The notes under the pieces: generated by a model | Seen by the model: the letters and a program-made list of their open reading frames with translations, nothing else | The model's database searches: none | What the model was told of the DNA's origin: nothing | NCBI RefSeq assembly: GCF_000226115.1 | Contig: NC_016459.1 | Coordinates: 1,426,001-1,490,000 of the forward strand | DNA length: 64,000 bases | Direction: 5' to 3' | From: Thermothielavioides terrestris NRRL 8126 | Lineage: Eukaryota > Ascomycota > Sordariomycetes > Sordariales > Chaetomiaceae | Shown: in pieces, positions 43,872 through 55,472 of the stretch | Numbering within the stretch: position 1 is the stretch's first letter | Layout: the number at the start of each line of letters is the position of its first letter | Made by a program: the position numbers and the translations under genes

Positions 43872-45645
43872 ATGGGAGCGGAGCAGTCTGCCCCTCGGGG
43901 CGGCGGCACCCAGGCTGCGGTTGCGCGCAAGACGTGCTACTACGAGCTGCTTGGAGTAGACCGCGATGCGTCTGATGAGGAGTGAGTCTCGAATCATGTT
44001 TGGTATTTGGGATATTTGGCCGGTTCCCTGACCGTCTTGCTAGGATCCGACGTGCGTACAAGAAGAAAGCCCTGGAGCTCCATCCAGACCGCAACCTCAA
44101 CGACACCGAGAACGCAACGAGACGGTTTGCCGAAGTGCAGACTGCCTACGAGATTCTCTCCGACCCCCAGGAGCGTGCTTGGTACGATTCGCACCGCGAT
44201 GCCATCCTCAGCGGTGAGGACAACGTCGCCGACGCCGGGCCTGCCGACCGGTCCGGGAGTGGCCACACGTCGGCCAATGCGATCTTCGCTCTGATGAGCC
44301 GGTTCAATTCGAGCGTGCCGATGGATGACAGCCAAAGAGGCTTCTTCGGGATTCTCAACGCATTCTTTGACCAGCTGGCTGCTGAAGAAACGGCTGCGTG
44401 CGAGCGGGCGGGGCTCGCCCCGACGGAATATCCCCCATTTGGCCAGGCCAAGGACGATTACAACGCCGTGGCCAAGCCGTTCTACAATGTGTGGTCGAGT
44501 TTCTCAACCAAGAAGACGTTCAGCTGGAGGGACAAGTACCGTCTGCAGGACGCCCCGGACCGTCAGATCCGCCGCCTGATGCAGAAGGAGAACCAGAAAT
44601 TCCGCGACGAGGGTATCAGGGAATTCAACGATGCCGTCCGGTCGCTGGTGGCCTTCGTCAAGAAGCGAGATCCTCGCTACGTGCCCAGCAAGCAGTCTGA
44701 GGCGGAGAGGCAGCAGGCGCTGCGGAACTCCACCGCCGCCCAGGCCGCACGGTCACGGGCTGCTAACCAAGAAAAGCTGGCTGACTATGTTCTGCCGGAA
44801 TGGGCACAGTCACGGGATAAGGAGGACTACGACGGCGAGTTCTCGGAATCAGAAGAAGAGGATGAAGTGGAGGAGATTGAATGCGTGGTGTGCAACAAAA
44901 CCTTCAAAAGTGAGAACCAGTTCGAAGCTCACGAAAAGAGCAAGAAACACCTCAAGGCGGTGCAGCAGCTCCAAAGGCAAATGAAGAAGGAGAACGCGTT
45001 TCTCGACCTCGAGGAGTCGGTACCCGATAGTTCACCATCGGCAGCAACCCGTGACGGACCGGGAGGCGAAGAGGACGGTACAGCCGAGGATGAAACAGCC
45101 GCTCGCCAAAAGCAACGCGACGTGGAAGAAAGGGAGAGCGAGCCACTTGCAAGTGGGGATGATATCACGGATCAAGGCACACCATCTCAATCCGACACCG
45201 AGGACGATGATTATGCACCGCGTTCAGCGGTTGAGGAGCGCATCTTAAACGGGATGCGAAAAGGAACGGCGTCGCCGAACGCAGAATCCAGCACGTCAGA
45301 CATTATGGGCTCTGTGGCGGCTAGTCTGGACGGCGTCACACTAGTCGACGAGAAGGAGACGGAAAAAAAGGTCGGCAAAGCCAAACTGAAACGGGAGAAA
45401 AAGGCTGCCCGCGCGGCCGCCGAGGCCCAGGCGTCTGCTTCCGTAAGTTCCCGCCACCCTCCCAAAGTTAACAACACATTGGAGGTCCTGACTGCTAACC
45501 CCCGACACCTTAGCATAAATGCGCCGTGTGTCAGGAGACCTTCGCGTCCCGGACTAAGCTGTTTGCCCACATCAAGGCGAATCCCGAGCACGCCGCGCCT
45601 GTCCCTGTCTCCAACGCCAAGATAGGCAAAAAGAAGCGCCGATGA
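43872..45645 (+). CDS. JJJ1: Ribosome-biogenesis J-protein Jjj1 (DNAJC21 family)
   Basis: Jjj1 stimulates cytosolic Hsp70 to release and recycle Arx1 from pre-60S particles. Exons 43872-43981, 44044-45442 and 45514-45645 give 546 aa. The J domain begins at about residue 22 (CYYELLGVDRDASDEE joined to IRRAYKKKALELHPDRN) with intact HPD. The conserved middle has FFGILNAFFDQLAAEE and FYNVWSSFSTKKTFSW. The first C2H2 zinc finger is CVVCNKTFKSENQFEAHEKSKKH; the second, CAVCQETFASRTKLFAHIKANPEH, appears only after splicing the last intron. The C-terminus is basic (KIGKKKRR). This domain order is exactly that of Jjj1/DNAJC21. Acidic, low-complexity sequence separates the fingers. Confidence 0.95.
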
Positions 45646-45998
45646 TGGGGCTTGTTAATGGCGTAGCTCTTTGGCACGTTTCCGTTTCACGCCACTGAGA
45701 AACGCGCTGAAAGCAGTCCAATACACCGTCATGCTCACAAAGCTGCTATGGTATCGTATACAACCTTAGCATCCTGGCGCATGAGGGAGCGGAAGGGGGC
45801 TGGACGAGCGATGTAACAAAGCCCAAGCTTGCCACCTCCGTTCGGGACACCAAAATCCGGAGACCACCAGAATCCGATTGCTCGCCCGACTCACAGTCGG
45901 AAGCACGAGATAACATAGAAGACGCGGGGCGGGAACCGACAACCGAACCAGTCGCCCGTGTCGTTGCCGATGTGGGTTCTATGTGTCTCCTGAGAGGA
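45646..45998. other. Convergent 3' intergenic region
   Basis: About 350 bases between the JJJ1 and ATG4 stops. Nothing beyond the two 3' UTRs is seen. Confidence 0.6.
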
Positions 45999-47597
45999 CT
46001 ATGCTTCAAGCACCGTGTCCGCGTCATCGTCATCGTCGCTCAAAGTCTCGACTTCATCGATGGCCTCCGCCCGTCCAGAGCCCGCACCCCGCGCCGGATC
46101 GTGAGGCGAGACAGTGATGATAGACTTGCCCTGCACATGCTTCACAGCACTCTTCCACGTGTCCCAATCATCCTCGTCCTTGATCAGGAAGCCGATCAAC
46201 ATGCTGGGGTCCATGTCCTCCACGTGGAGATGTCGCAGGCGCCGCGTATGGCAAGAGCCCAGCTCCTCGCTTGTGTAGTCCTCTGGGGCCTCGCGGTAGG
46301 GGAGAGCTGGCCTGGGATGGTGAGGATCGAGGTAAAATAACCATTGTCCTTGGACGCCAACGAAGTAGTGAGATGATGAGGGTCGACCTCTGAAGAACAG
46401 AGGGTGAAAGGAGTGTCAGTCATGAGAACCGGATCAGCAGGGAGAAACTGGGGTTGGGGAAGCTGCGTACCCCGCAATGCCGATAGACTGCTCCATCTGC
46501 AGAGTGGAGATCAAAGCCTCCTCATAGACTTGGTTGATCTTATCAATACCCAACCTCGTGCATACCAGAATCAATGTTGGATGGAAGTGTTCGCCGTCCG
46601 GGTTGGCAACGGCCATGAAGCTGTCTTCGTAGACGTCCGGAAGATCACCCGTTGAGTATACCCGCAATGAACTCTCATGTTGGTTCGCTAGAGCCCTGCG
46701 TTTGTCAGCTACCCAACAGGCCCGCCCTCTCCACCTTCCTCCGCGCCGCCCCGACTCCAGGGCGGGTTGGGTTGATACAGGAGTGACTCACTCAATGCAT
46801 CGTGCTGTGGCCGACGGTCCAAACCACTCCCCAGGGTATTTCCCGCACGCCGCCGCTCCGTGTTTGACAAAGTTGTGCAACGAATAAGGGGCGCGTGGGT
46901 CGTCGGCGAACAACGATAGTATCTCGCGCTCGGCATCGGGATCCGTAGCTCGTCTCCAATCTGCCGCCCCGGAGGTTAACTCGCGATCAACTGAGCTGTT
47001 GCCAGACAGATACATACCACGTCCCAACCGGGAGATCTGGAGCGCGTTGGCCAGTAGGCTCTGGCCCGACCTGATCATACAGCCCCAGCCAGTATCCGAT
47101 GAGAAGCCCGTCTGGTCACCAAAGGATGTCTTGAGTCGCATGGCGAACGACAGGGCCGAGTTTGCTCTGGGATCGGTGGACCTGGGGATCAGCTCGAACC
47201 CGGTCCGGTAGGTCATCCATATCCGGGACTCGAAATCATCCAAGAACGCCGGCGGCCAGCCGCCATCCGGATCCGAGTCCTCCTCGTAGACGAGCGACGA
47301 ATCGAAGCTGCTTGCGACAGAATCGGGTGGTGTGTCGAGAACTTGCTGCGTGCCGGGAGGGGTCGCGGCTTTTGTTCCCGGGGCGGCGTTGTCGATGTTG
47401 CTGTCGGCGGGCGGGGTGCTGGCAGCGAAGGGTGGTGGTATCCCTGACGGCTTCGCGCCGAGCGTGTATGAGCGGCCCAGACACCAGACCGGCTGGTCCA
47501 AGTCTCGCTGGTTGACGGGTGTTGGGTCCCAGATCCTCTGGAAGATGCGGCGGCCTACTCGGCCCACCTCTGCGCCGGCGGCGATAGCAACCTCCAT
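45999..47597 (-). CDS. ATG4: Autophagy cysteine protease Atg4
   Basis: Atg4 trims Atg8 to expose its C-terminal glycine and later frees it from phosphatidylethanolamine. Transcript-order exons 47597-47018, 46960-46792, 46695-46471 and 46389-45999 give 454 aa. The catalytic cysteine is about C173 in DTGWGCMIRSGQ, a family signature; the Asp/His pair lies in FYLDPHHPRPA (about D346 and H348). Other landmarks are WMTYRTGFELIP, PYSLHNFVKHG, GEWFGPSATARCI, RLGIDKINQVYEEAL and SSSHYFVGVQGQWLFYL. An insertion between the N-terminal helix and the catalytic domain is disordered. The start chosen gives MEVAIAAGAEVGRVGRRIFQRIWD; an in-frame ATG at 47672 would add 25 residues. The acidic tail ETLSDDDDDADTVLEA is typical. 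Confidence 0.93.
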
Positions 47598-48476
47598 TGC
47601 ACTCACCAACTTAGGGGAGGTACTCGAAACGGCGGACTGCCAGCTGCTGTTTGCCTGCCGTTGGGAGGTCATCGAGCCGTACCCGGGTGAAGAGCAACAC
47701 TTGCTGTGATGCGGTTTGCGGAAACCACCGGCTCGCTGTAGGTTAGACCAGACCGAGGGGGGGCAGCGAATCACTCAGAGGTCAGGTAATCCGGACAGAT
47801 AGGCAGGTACCTGGTATGTACCAGGCATGTACTGAAACGTCTGTTTCGAATGTCGCACCCGTTGGGCCCAAGAATTTAGTGTAGGGACATCGCACGCCGG
47901 ATGGAGACAGCTTGGTTCTTGACGCGCCTACGTTAGGGGGATGTCGCGAGTTGGCTGGAGCCCTGCGCACCAGTGACGCACCCCAACACAGGGTAGGACG
48001 GGACGTGAGGTATCCGTTATGTCATATGAGTCCTCGGCCCACATCTCCCCGCAAGGCTGACCGGACGTGGGGCTTGCAGACAGCTTACCCATTTAACTGA
48101 TAGTTAACAGCAGAGATCAATTCATTCACGTGACACCTTATCGCTCCCAGATAACAGGTGAATTCAACGTACCTGGTCGTGAATGTTGGTTAACCCCAAC
48201 CTTCCTGTTCTGTGTCGGGACCTCCAGATCGTTTGCGGCTGCTTCTCGCCTCTTGTTGTGTAACTTGCCCCCAGACCATCCAGATTTCTCGGCCACCAGA
48301 GTCAAGCCTGTGCAACAAACATTACAGTCATTACCACGAGGTCAAACTCCTCATCCAATGGTTTGAGCAGTGTGGCATTACGGCTGTCTTACTCGTTGAT
48401 CGGCCCGAGGGAAATTGCTTGGTCTAGAGTGTCAAGTTTCGCGTCCGACTTCCGCTTTGTGTCCGCCGCGGCAGCC
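47598..48476. promoter_or_regulatory. Divergent promoter of ATG4 and SQS1
   Basis: These 879 bases separate two diverging start codons. The sequence includes several GGTACCTGGTA/TACCAGG words at 47805-47830. No gene is seen. Confidence 0.5.
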
Positions 48477-50720
48477 ATGCCGCCTAAGTGGGACAAAAGG
48501 CCCCCTTCCGGCCGCAAGGCTCCCCGGGGTCGGCCTACTCCGTCCCGGGGTAGGATCCGACAGTCCATCCCCTCAACACCCACGATGGCGGCTGCCTCAC
48601 ATGGTAGGGGCTGGGATCCCCGCCATCTCTACTCACGGATGCCGGATGTCTGATCTTTTACAGGGTTCTCAATGAAGGATGAAGCCAGGAACACGGCATC
48701 CCATCAGTATTCCTTGGATTGGGGCTCGGGCGATGCCAAGCTTCGACAGAAACCCGTCACATTCGTGAGCGCTGGCGTCGTCGAGCCTCTGAAGGAACAG
48801 AAGCCTTCCAGCCATGTCTCCGAATCCGAGACGGCTGATAAGCGTGCTGAGGATGCTGTTGAGGTGACTGGCGACAGCGCTCGAATGGAGGCTGCCGAGA
48901 TCCAGGAGATGGAAATCATTGATGACAGGGAAGGTGAAACGATTATCGAAGGCCCCCGTCAAGAGACCCCTATGATCAAGGGGGCGAGCACAGAGCAGTT
49001 TGTCGTCGGTGCAAACGAGTCTGAAGATGCTCAAGAAAGCGAAAAGAAAGAGTTGTTTTTCTTCGACCTAGGGGAAGGCGAATCTGTCCTTGACACTGGC
49101 CTTCCTCCCCCGCGGATTCCAAGTCCAAAATCGTCCCTTGACGGATCTGATTCAAGTGAAGAGGTCATTCTCTTCAAAGGTCGGTTCGCGGGCGCTCCGG
49201 GCGCTTCTGATCGCACTGAAGAGTGTCGCCCCAAAGAGTGCCGTCCCAGCGCTTCAGCCACGGCCTCAGTGACACCACTGAAGCGTGAAGCCGAGGCCTT
49301 GGCGGGGCCAAGCAACTCCGAGTCTCGAAGCATCACCCGTCCCACTCGGCCTCTGCGAAAACGGTCAAGATCCCGGCGCGGTTTCCGCCAGACTCGGAGA
49401 GCCATGGAGGACAGTGACGAGGATGCCATACTGGCAGACTACATCGCCAATATGACCACCAACTCGGACGATGACCCTCTCGCCAGCCATCTCCGGTCAC
49501 TGTCCGGTTACAGGGACCTTGGTGGCGACGACGAGGCCGTCAACTTCGGGTTTGACGATGGGAAGTCGCCCGGACGGAACGATTCTTCGGATGACGAAAG
49601 ATCTTCGGCCCCTGGATACGATATTGGTAATTCCGAAATGGATGATTCCGAAATGGACGACTCGGTGAACGGGGACGACGACCAGGAGATGGATGCGGCT
49701 GTGGACGATGAAACGCTCGCCCGGCTTCTTGCCAAGCAAGAAGAGCTGGGCCTTGGAGGCGATGACCTGCTCCTCTTCACGAGCTCATTTGCTCAGAGGG
49801 AAACCACGAAATCCCGTGGAAAACACACCGCTAGTGCAAGCTCAAGCCGGGCGCCAGCTAGGCATGCGAGTGCTGCTCGAGTAGCGGATGCACTCGACGA
49901 TTTAGATCTGGCCAATTGGAGTCAACTAACCGGGCAGTCACGAAAGCGCCGCAGCAAGCGACCTCCCAACTTCAACGTTTCTGACTCAAAGATTGAGGCA
50001 GCTCTTCAGGCTGCATGGCAGCGCGACAGAGAACGGAAGAAGATTCGTAAGCTGGAACGCGAGGCACTCCGTGCTGGGGGGCTGCTGGGCAAAAACATGG
50101 ATTCCAACGACTTGCGTGTCAAGTATCCCTCGGGCATGAAGCTCGACGATATCAAAGCGGAGCTGACCTCGTTTCTTCTCGGCTCCGTGGAACGGTGAGT
50201 ACCCTCTTGGCTTGCAAGAAGCGCTCCGTCAACCTGACGTCAACTTAGCCTCGACTTCCCCCCACTCGACAAACATGCGCGCATGGTCCTTCATGAAATC
50301 GCGAACAAGCTCAACATCAAGTCAAAGTCCACTGGCCAGGGCAACCAACGCCGTCCTGTGCTTTATCGCACCAACCGCACCTTCAAGTACGCTTCTACCC
50401 GTATTGAAGACGCAGCCAGCCATGTCGACAAGGCGGCGACGCGCGTCCATCGGAAATACTTCCACCGCGTCGATGTCAAGGTCCAGAGAACTGAATCACC
50501 CAGAAGCGCGGGAGGCAGGACGAGCCACAAGGCACTGACGCTCCGGGAGGGAGAGGTTGTGGGAGCGTCGGTCCCCGAGCTCGGCCAGGATAACAAGGGG
50601 CGCGCGATGCTCGAAAAAATGGGCTGGAGCAAGGGAATGGCTTTGGGCGCGCTGGACAACAAGGGCATTCTGGAGCCTGTGGCACAGGTTATGAAACGTT
50701 CCAAGGCCGGGCTCGGCTAA
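48477..50720 (+). CDS. SQS1: R3H/G-patch protein Sqs1 (Prp43 activator)
   Basis: Sqs1 (Pfa1) is a G-patch partner of the DEAH helicase Prp43 in ribosome biogenesis and spliceosome turnover. Exons 48477-48603, 48664-50194 and 50249-50720 give 709 aa. The first exon codes a basic start (MPPKWDKRPPSGRKAPRGRP) and joins SHG to FSMKDEARNT, a conserved block. A long acidic, disordered centre follows (runs of DSDED and DDDQEMD). The R3H domain is residues about 553-610 (DFPPLDKHARMVLHEIANKL), starting across intron 2. The C-terminal G-patch (about 655-709) reads NKGRAMLEKMGWSKGMALGA then NKGILEPV. Domain order matches Sqs1. All introns have GT-AG ends (GTAGGG and GTGAGT donors). Confidence 0.92.
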
Positions 50721-51180
50721 ATCCGCACGGGGTGAAGCCGTAAAGCATTTGAGCCTCGAGGAAGCCGTCGTGATCCGAGGTCCTGCGGGGATTCTCTCCA
50801 ACTCGAATTACATCGGCGCCGGGATGTTTGATCGTTCTGTATGACTAGCCAGAGCGCATCGTGTATTTTGAAGTCGAATCGTTCAGAGCATCGCCGATCA
50901 CAGGGTTGCAAGCCAGGTCTAGGAACCAAAGAGCATGGTCATATGCACGATCTCATTTCGCCCGAAACCCTGATATCAAGGCATGTAGTGTACAGCCGCC
51001 GCAAACCCCGTAAACCATGAAAAGCAGTGCCCCATAAAAAAGCAGCCCATCCGTAACGCGTTGCATTAAGAGACTCCAAGGGGCATCTGTACCTTGGCCG
51101 GCCTCGTCATGACTCCCAAATGCCAAGCAAACCCTGTGCCCGAAAGAGAGAAAAACGAAAAAAAGCAAAACCCAGAACAC
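50721..51180. other. Convergent 3' intergenic region
   Basis: 460 bases between the SQS1 and H2B stops. Only 3' UTR sequence is expected; an A-rich run lies at 51147-51172. Confidence 0.6.
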
Positions 51181-51758
51181 TTATTTGGTGCTCGACGAGT
51201 ACTTGGTGACGGCCTTGGTGCCTTCCGACACGGCGTGCTTGGCGAGTTCACCGGGGAGGATGAGGCGCACGGACGTCTGGATCTCGCGGGAGGAGATGGT
51301 CGACTTCTTGTTGTAGGCAGCCAGCTTGGAAGCCTCGGTCGCGACACGCTCAAAGATGTCTGAAAATCGGTCAGAAAAAATGAAAATTGCGCTCGGCCTG
51401 GAACCGACTCACCGTTGACAAACGAGTTCAGGATCGACATGGCACGGTTGGAAATACCGGTGTCGGGGTGGACCTGCTTGAGGACTGGGGTATGTTAGCA
51501 CTGATTAATGGACCAAAAACCGGAGCGTGGGGCGAAATCGCGTGCCAAATGGGAGCAGAGCACGCGACCCGCGTCAAAAAGTGGTCAAAACTTACCCTTG
51601 TAGATGTAGGAGGAGTAAGTCTCCTTGCGGGCCTTGGTCCGCTTCTTCTTGTCGCCCGAGGGCGCGGTCTTCTTGCCGGCGTCCTTCTTCTCGGGGGCCT
51701 TGGAGGCAGTGGCAGGGGCCTTGGTGGCGGGCTTCTTGTCGGCAGCTTTGGGCGGCAT
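51181..51758 (-). CDS. HTB1: Histone H2B
   Basis: Core nucleosomal histone. Transcript-order exons 51758-51596, 51484-51413 and 51359-51181 give 137 aa. The N-terminal tail is Lys/Ala-rich ([20 protein letters not shown]). The fold region is nearly invariant: [10 protein letters not shown] joined to [24 protein letters not shown], then [20 protein letters not shown], and the C-terminal helix ending AVTKYSSTK, which contains the lysine that is ubiquitinated in fungi. Two introns in an H2B gene are normal for filamentous ascomycetes. It is divergently paired with H2A. Confidence 0.98.
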
Positions 51759-53905
51759 TTTGACGGGTTTTGAAAATCCAATTGACGATGTGGAATATGC
51801 GATGCGACTAGAAAGTCGTGATGGATATGGCAGCCGTGGGGATCAGTGATGGATGTTGCGAGAGAGAAGTTGGTTGATGGAGGAAGAATGTGGTCGGCGA
51901 GGGGGGGTGGCCTTTTTGTAGCTGGACGCGACTGGCAGGAGTGGCCCTGCTGATTTAGACCGCACGCAAAAGTGGGGAGCGATAACCGGCGACGTGATTT
52001 GGCGAAAAATACGCCGCTGAAACCACCCGACCCCAAAGAAGCGCCAACGTGACGCGATGGCCCAAGCTCCACAACACGCCCCAAAACGGCAAGTCAGGTC
52101 TCACAAGTCATGTGCCCCACTCAACATGCCGCTGAGAGAGCCGCCGACTCGCCTCCTTGATGTGCAGTCAGGGAGCTGGCTTACCAATGTAGATATTGGG
52201 CTGCTGAGCTGAACTTGTGGCGGAACAGAAGCTACCGCGAGATGCCTTGGCCCTCCCCCCAATCAAGGCGACCTCAGTCATGAATGAGGAGGGACTGCGA
52301 GACCATCTGTTACCCTTCAAGGCCAGGAAGCGGCGAGCCCCCGCGCACACTGACTCGGGCACACATGCCAGCCCAGCTTGAATTCCTCGGCAGCCAAATA
52401 CTACACTAGACGGCTAGCGGGGCAACTGTTGTCTCACAGCATGAAAGCCAAAGACCCAGATAGTAGCTGTGAGCACGAGCTGAGCTTGAAGCAAGACCCA
52501 CACATGGGACGCGTTGGGGAACACCTAGGTGTGTCAACACCATCAGCCTTACCGTCCCCAGCCAGCTCCCTTGAACGCGATTGGTCCCGGGTGACCCAGA
52601 AACGCATCTCCATCGGATCCCAAGACGAGGGGAAGAGCCACCGGGCCCCGACGCCTGATGACACATGCGGAGGTTCAAGTACCGGAACTGCGGGAAGAGC
52701 CGCATGGAGGAGTACCCGATGCACTCCGGATCGGCCACGGGCTGCTTGGCCCGAGGGCTTGCTATTTGCCCCGGTCACAAGCAGTCCAGATCCCGATGAC
52801 GGGGGTCGAGACCCGGCTTGTGAAGCTATATCTGAACTGAGACGAGCTACCGATGCAGAGTGTCTACGGACCAGCTAAACAGACATCCTATGCTCCCAGG
52901 TCCTTGTCCCGCCCATACCAGATGGTCCTGAAACCCGCTTCCTGGCCCTGTATGCCCGGTCACAGCGGAAACCGTAGTCCTCCGGCAGAGAAAGCGGGCA
53001 AATCAGTCCCAAAATCGCAAGGCCGGAGGCCCTCCCCGCTCCTGGTGGTGAAGCTGGCAGGGCGGAACCCCCAAACAGGTTCCGGATGAGCGAGTCATGG
53101 CGTCAGTTTGGGGCGACAGCAAAATGGACCGCCACGGTCATCCAAGGCTCTCACCTGGCCAGGAAGCTTCGCGCCGAGCCGACACGGCCAAGGGAGCAGG
53201 CGGCATCGGTGACTCAACGAGACGCCCAACCGGACTACACAGACATGTGAGCCGAGAGGGAAGGAAAAGCGAAAGGCAGGCTGAAAGAGGCGACGAGCTG
53301 AGACTCGGACCAGATCAACCAGTCAGTCACCATGAAAGAAAGCCTGATTCGCACCGTGGTGGAGAAGGGATGATGGACGACGGTGGTGAATGCGGTGTGT
53401 GTTGTGGAAAAAAAACCGTGTTTTGTCAGTCATTGTCGTGGGCGGTGCGGCACTGAGCAGGGCCCAAAAGGTGCTTTGCAAAGTCGCGCTGCCAGTGTTA
53501 TTTTTCAGCCCGCCTGGGGCGCTTTGATTTTAGTATCAAATCTGGGCGGAGCATGCTATCCCGATACGATATCCAGCCAATAACATTATCTGCGCCGCTG
53601 AGGGTCCAACCTGTATTTTTTGGTTTCGTGTTGCGCTGCACCCCGGGGCGTCGGCCGTTTCGGGACTAGCCCCAACAGCTCCGATCAACACTCAGAAGGC
53701 GCGAGTGATTCGTGATCTCGCACCCTTACGCGAAAACTACTTATTGCGCACCTCCCCCGCCAACTCTCAACTTTCTTCCCCTTCCACACTCTCCATCAAC
53801 AAACTTCGGCTCTTCCATCGATTATCGCGTCCAGACCTCGCGTCTTACTCTTCCCAGCTACTCATCCATTTTCTCGCACTTTTTTCCCACGACAAATCCA
53901 TCAAA
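51759..53905. promoter_or_regulatory. Divergent H2B-H2A promoter region
   Basis: About 2.15 kb separates the two histone start codons. It includes a CCAAT box at 53577-53581, and a dyad TTTGAT-N6-ATCAAA at 53523-53540 about 370 bases upstream of the H2A start. A plus frame at 52378-52878 shows no protein family resemblance and is left out. The rest shows no recognised feature. Confidence 0.6.
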
Positions 53906-54496
53906 ATGACTGGCGGCGGCAAGTCCGGTGGCAAGGCGAGCGGTTCGAAGAACGCGCAATCGTGAGTGCATTTTTTTCGTGTCAATCGCCTGCGTCATTC
54001 TGCACTTCTGGGGCTGGCGTTGTTGGGTGATCATCTCGACCGCTTTCCTCGGTTTGCGACGCGTCTAATCGCAGTGAGCTAATTTCGTTCTACAGTCGCT
54101 CTTCGAAGGCTGGTCTGGCTTTCCCTGTCGGCCGTGTTCACCGTCTTCTCCGGAAGGGCAACTACGCTCAACGCGTTGGCGCCGGTGCTCCCGTCTACCT
54201 CGCCGCTGTGCTTGAGTACCTCGCCGCTGAAATCCTCGAGCTGGCTGGCAACGCTGCTCGCGACAACAAGAAGACCCGTATCATCCCCCGCCACCTTCAG
54301 CTCGCCATCCGGAACGATGAGGAGTTGAACAAGCTGCTCGGCCACGTCACCATCGCCCAGGGTGGTGTCCTTCCCAACATCCACCAGAGTATGTTGCCTT
54401 TCCGACTGCATTTCTTGCGCTTGTCTAACGCTGCTTTCAGACCTTCTGCCGAAGAAGACGGGCAAGACCGGCAAGAACCTGTCTCAGGAGCTTTGA
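53906..54496 (+). CDS. HTA1: Histone H2A
   Basis: Core nucleosomal histone. Exons 53906-53961, 54096-54388 and 54441-54496 give 134 aa. It begins [19 protein letters not shown] joined to [20 protein letters not shown]. The acidic-patch region ([19 protein letters not shown]) and docking domain ([18 protein letters not shown]) are intact. The C-terminus SQEL carries the SQ motif phosphorylated on DNA damage, as in all canonical fungal H2A. Introns have GTGAGT and GTATGT donors. The 5' leader from about 53740 is pyrimidine-rich. Confidence 0.98.
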
Positions 54497-54924
54497 TTTT
54501 CCGTGGTTCGGTTTTTTTCGCTTTTTTTCTGGTCGGCACGCTGGGTTCATGATATTGGGGTCACGGTCTCGGGTCATCGGTTGTTTTTCGCGTGTTTGGG
54601 TTGTACATTAATCCATGATGGGCATGGTCATGGTTACGAATGAGAATACCTTCTGCACAGTTACGCCCGCTTCCTTCATCCTTCTGGCCTACTTGCGTCG
54701 CGTGTTTAGAGTTTTTGACCTGCAAATGTCAAGTGTTTGCCTCGCTGGGGAAAGAGGTGACGCCGTCCATCCGTCAACCGCTTTCGGGAGAGAACGGTCG
54801 GCGTGTCGCAGTAATCTCGCAGTTGAAACGGAACGGAATCGCTAGCCCAGCTGTTTCAAAGTCTATTCCATTCCAGGATGAATTTTGCCTTATGTACAAC
54901 CCAGTTGTGTCTCCCAAAAGCCCA
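54497..54924. other. Convergent 3' intergenic region
   Basis: About 430 bases between the H2A and NDUFB9 stops. T-rich stretches follow the H2A stop. No gene is seen. Confidence 0.6.
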
Positions 54925-55472
54925 TCAAAACTTGAGCGGCGGAGGGGCTGCGAAACCCGTGTCAGCCAGCGAGCCTGAGAAACAAACGATGGTAAGGCGG
55001 CACTTACGATCCAGAATCGGAGCCGGCAAGTTCCTCTCGTACTTGGATCCTGCCGAACGTATTAGCACCCCGTCAATGACGCGTAACCATGAACAAAGTG
55101 CGCACCTCCAGGGGCGGTTGGATGGCAGTAAGGATCCGGATGCTTCCACTTCTCCAACAGCTTCTCCGTCTCCTTCAGGAGCGCCTGCGCGGTTTTTCCC
55201 GTGTCAGTCTTCCATGCGAGCTCGCTCCCTCCTCGCCTCAACCTGTAGCGTGTGCGCACCCTTTGTAATCTCGGATCGGTGACATCTCGGTTCTTCTCGA
55301 ACAGCGAGCGGATATAGAGCGCCTGGCCGCGCCACAGGTTGCGATGCACCGTCCAATCGAGGGCGAGCTTCAAGGAGCGGCGGTAGAGCGACCTTATCAC
55401 CAGGTCAGTAAAAAGTGCGGCGATGGTCGGCCCTCGTGGTTTGACTAACAGGGCAGCCTGTCTCGACGACAT
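54925..55472 (-). CDS. Complex I LYR-motif accessory subunit NDUFB9 (B22)
   Basis: An accessory subunit of mitochondrial NADH:ubiquinone oxidoreductase. Transcript-order exons 55472-55450, 55392-55106, 55049-55008 and 54947-54925 give 124 aa. The first and last exons are 23 nt each. Splicing the first intron (GTTAGT donor, TAAG acceptor) makes MSSRQAAL join SLYRRSLKLALDWTVHR, restoring the LYR motif near the N-terminus. Further blocks are NLWRGQALYIRSLFEKNRDV, TEKLLEKWKHPDPY and PTAPGGSKYERNLPAPILD, ending PPPPLKF. Intron 1 lacks stops and is in frame, so an unspliced reading of 146 codons exists but breaks the LYR helix. No cleavable presequence is expected for this family. Confidence 0.88.

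Noticed and set aside
52378..52878. Plus-strand 166-codon frame in the H2A-H2B spacer
   Set aside because: No recognisable domain, no splice partners, and it lies in a histone promoter region; treated as chance.
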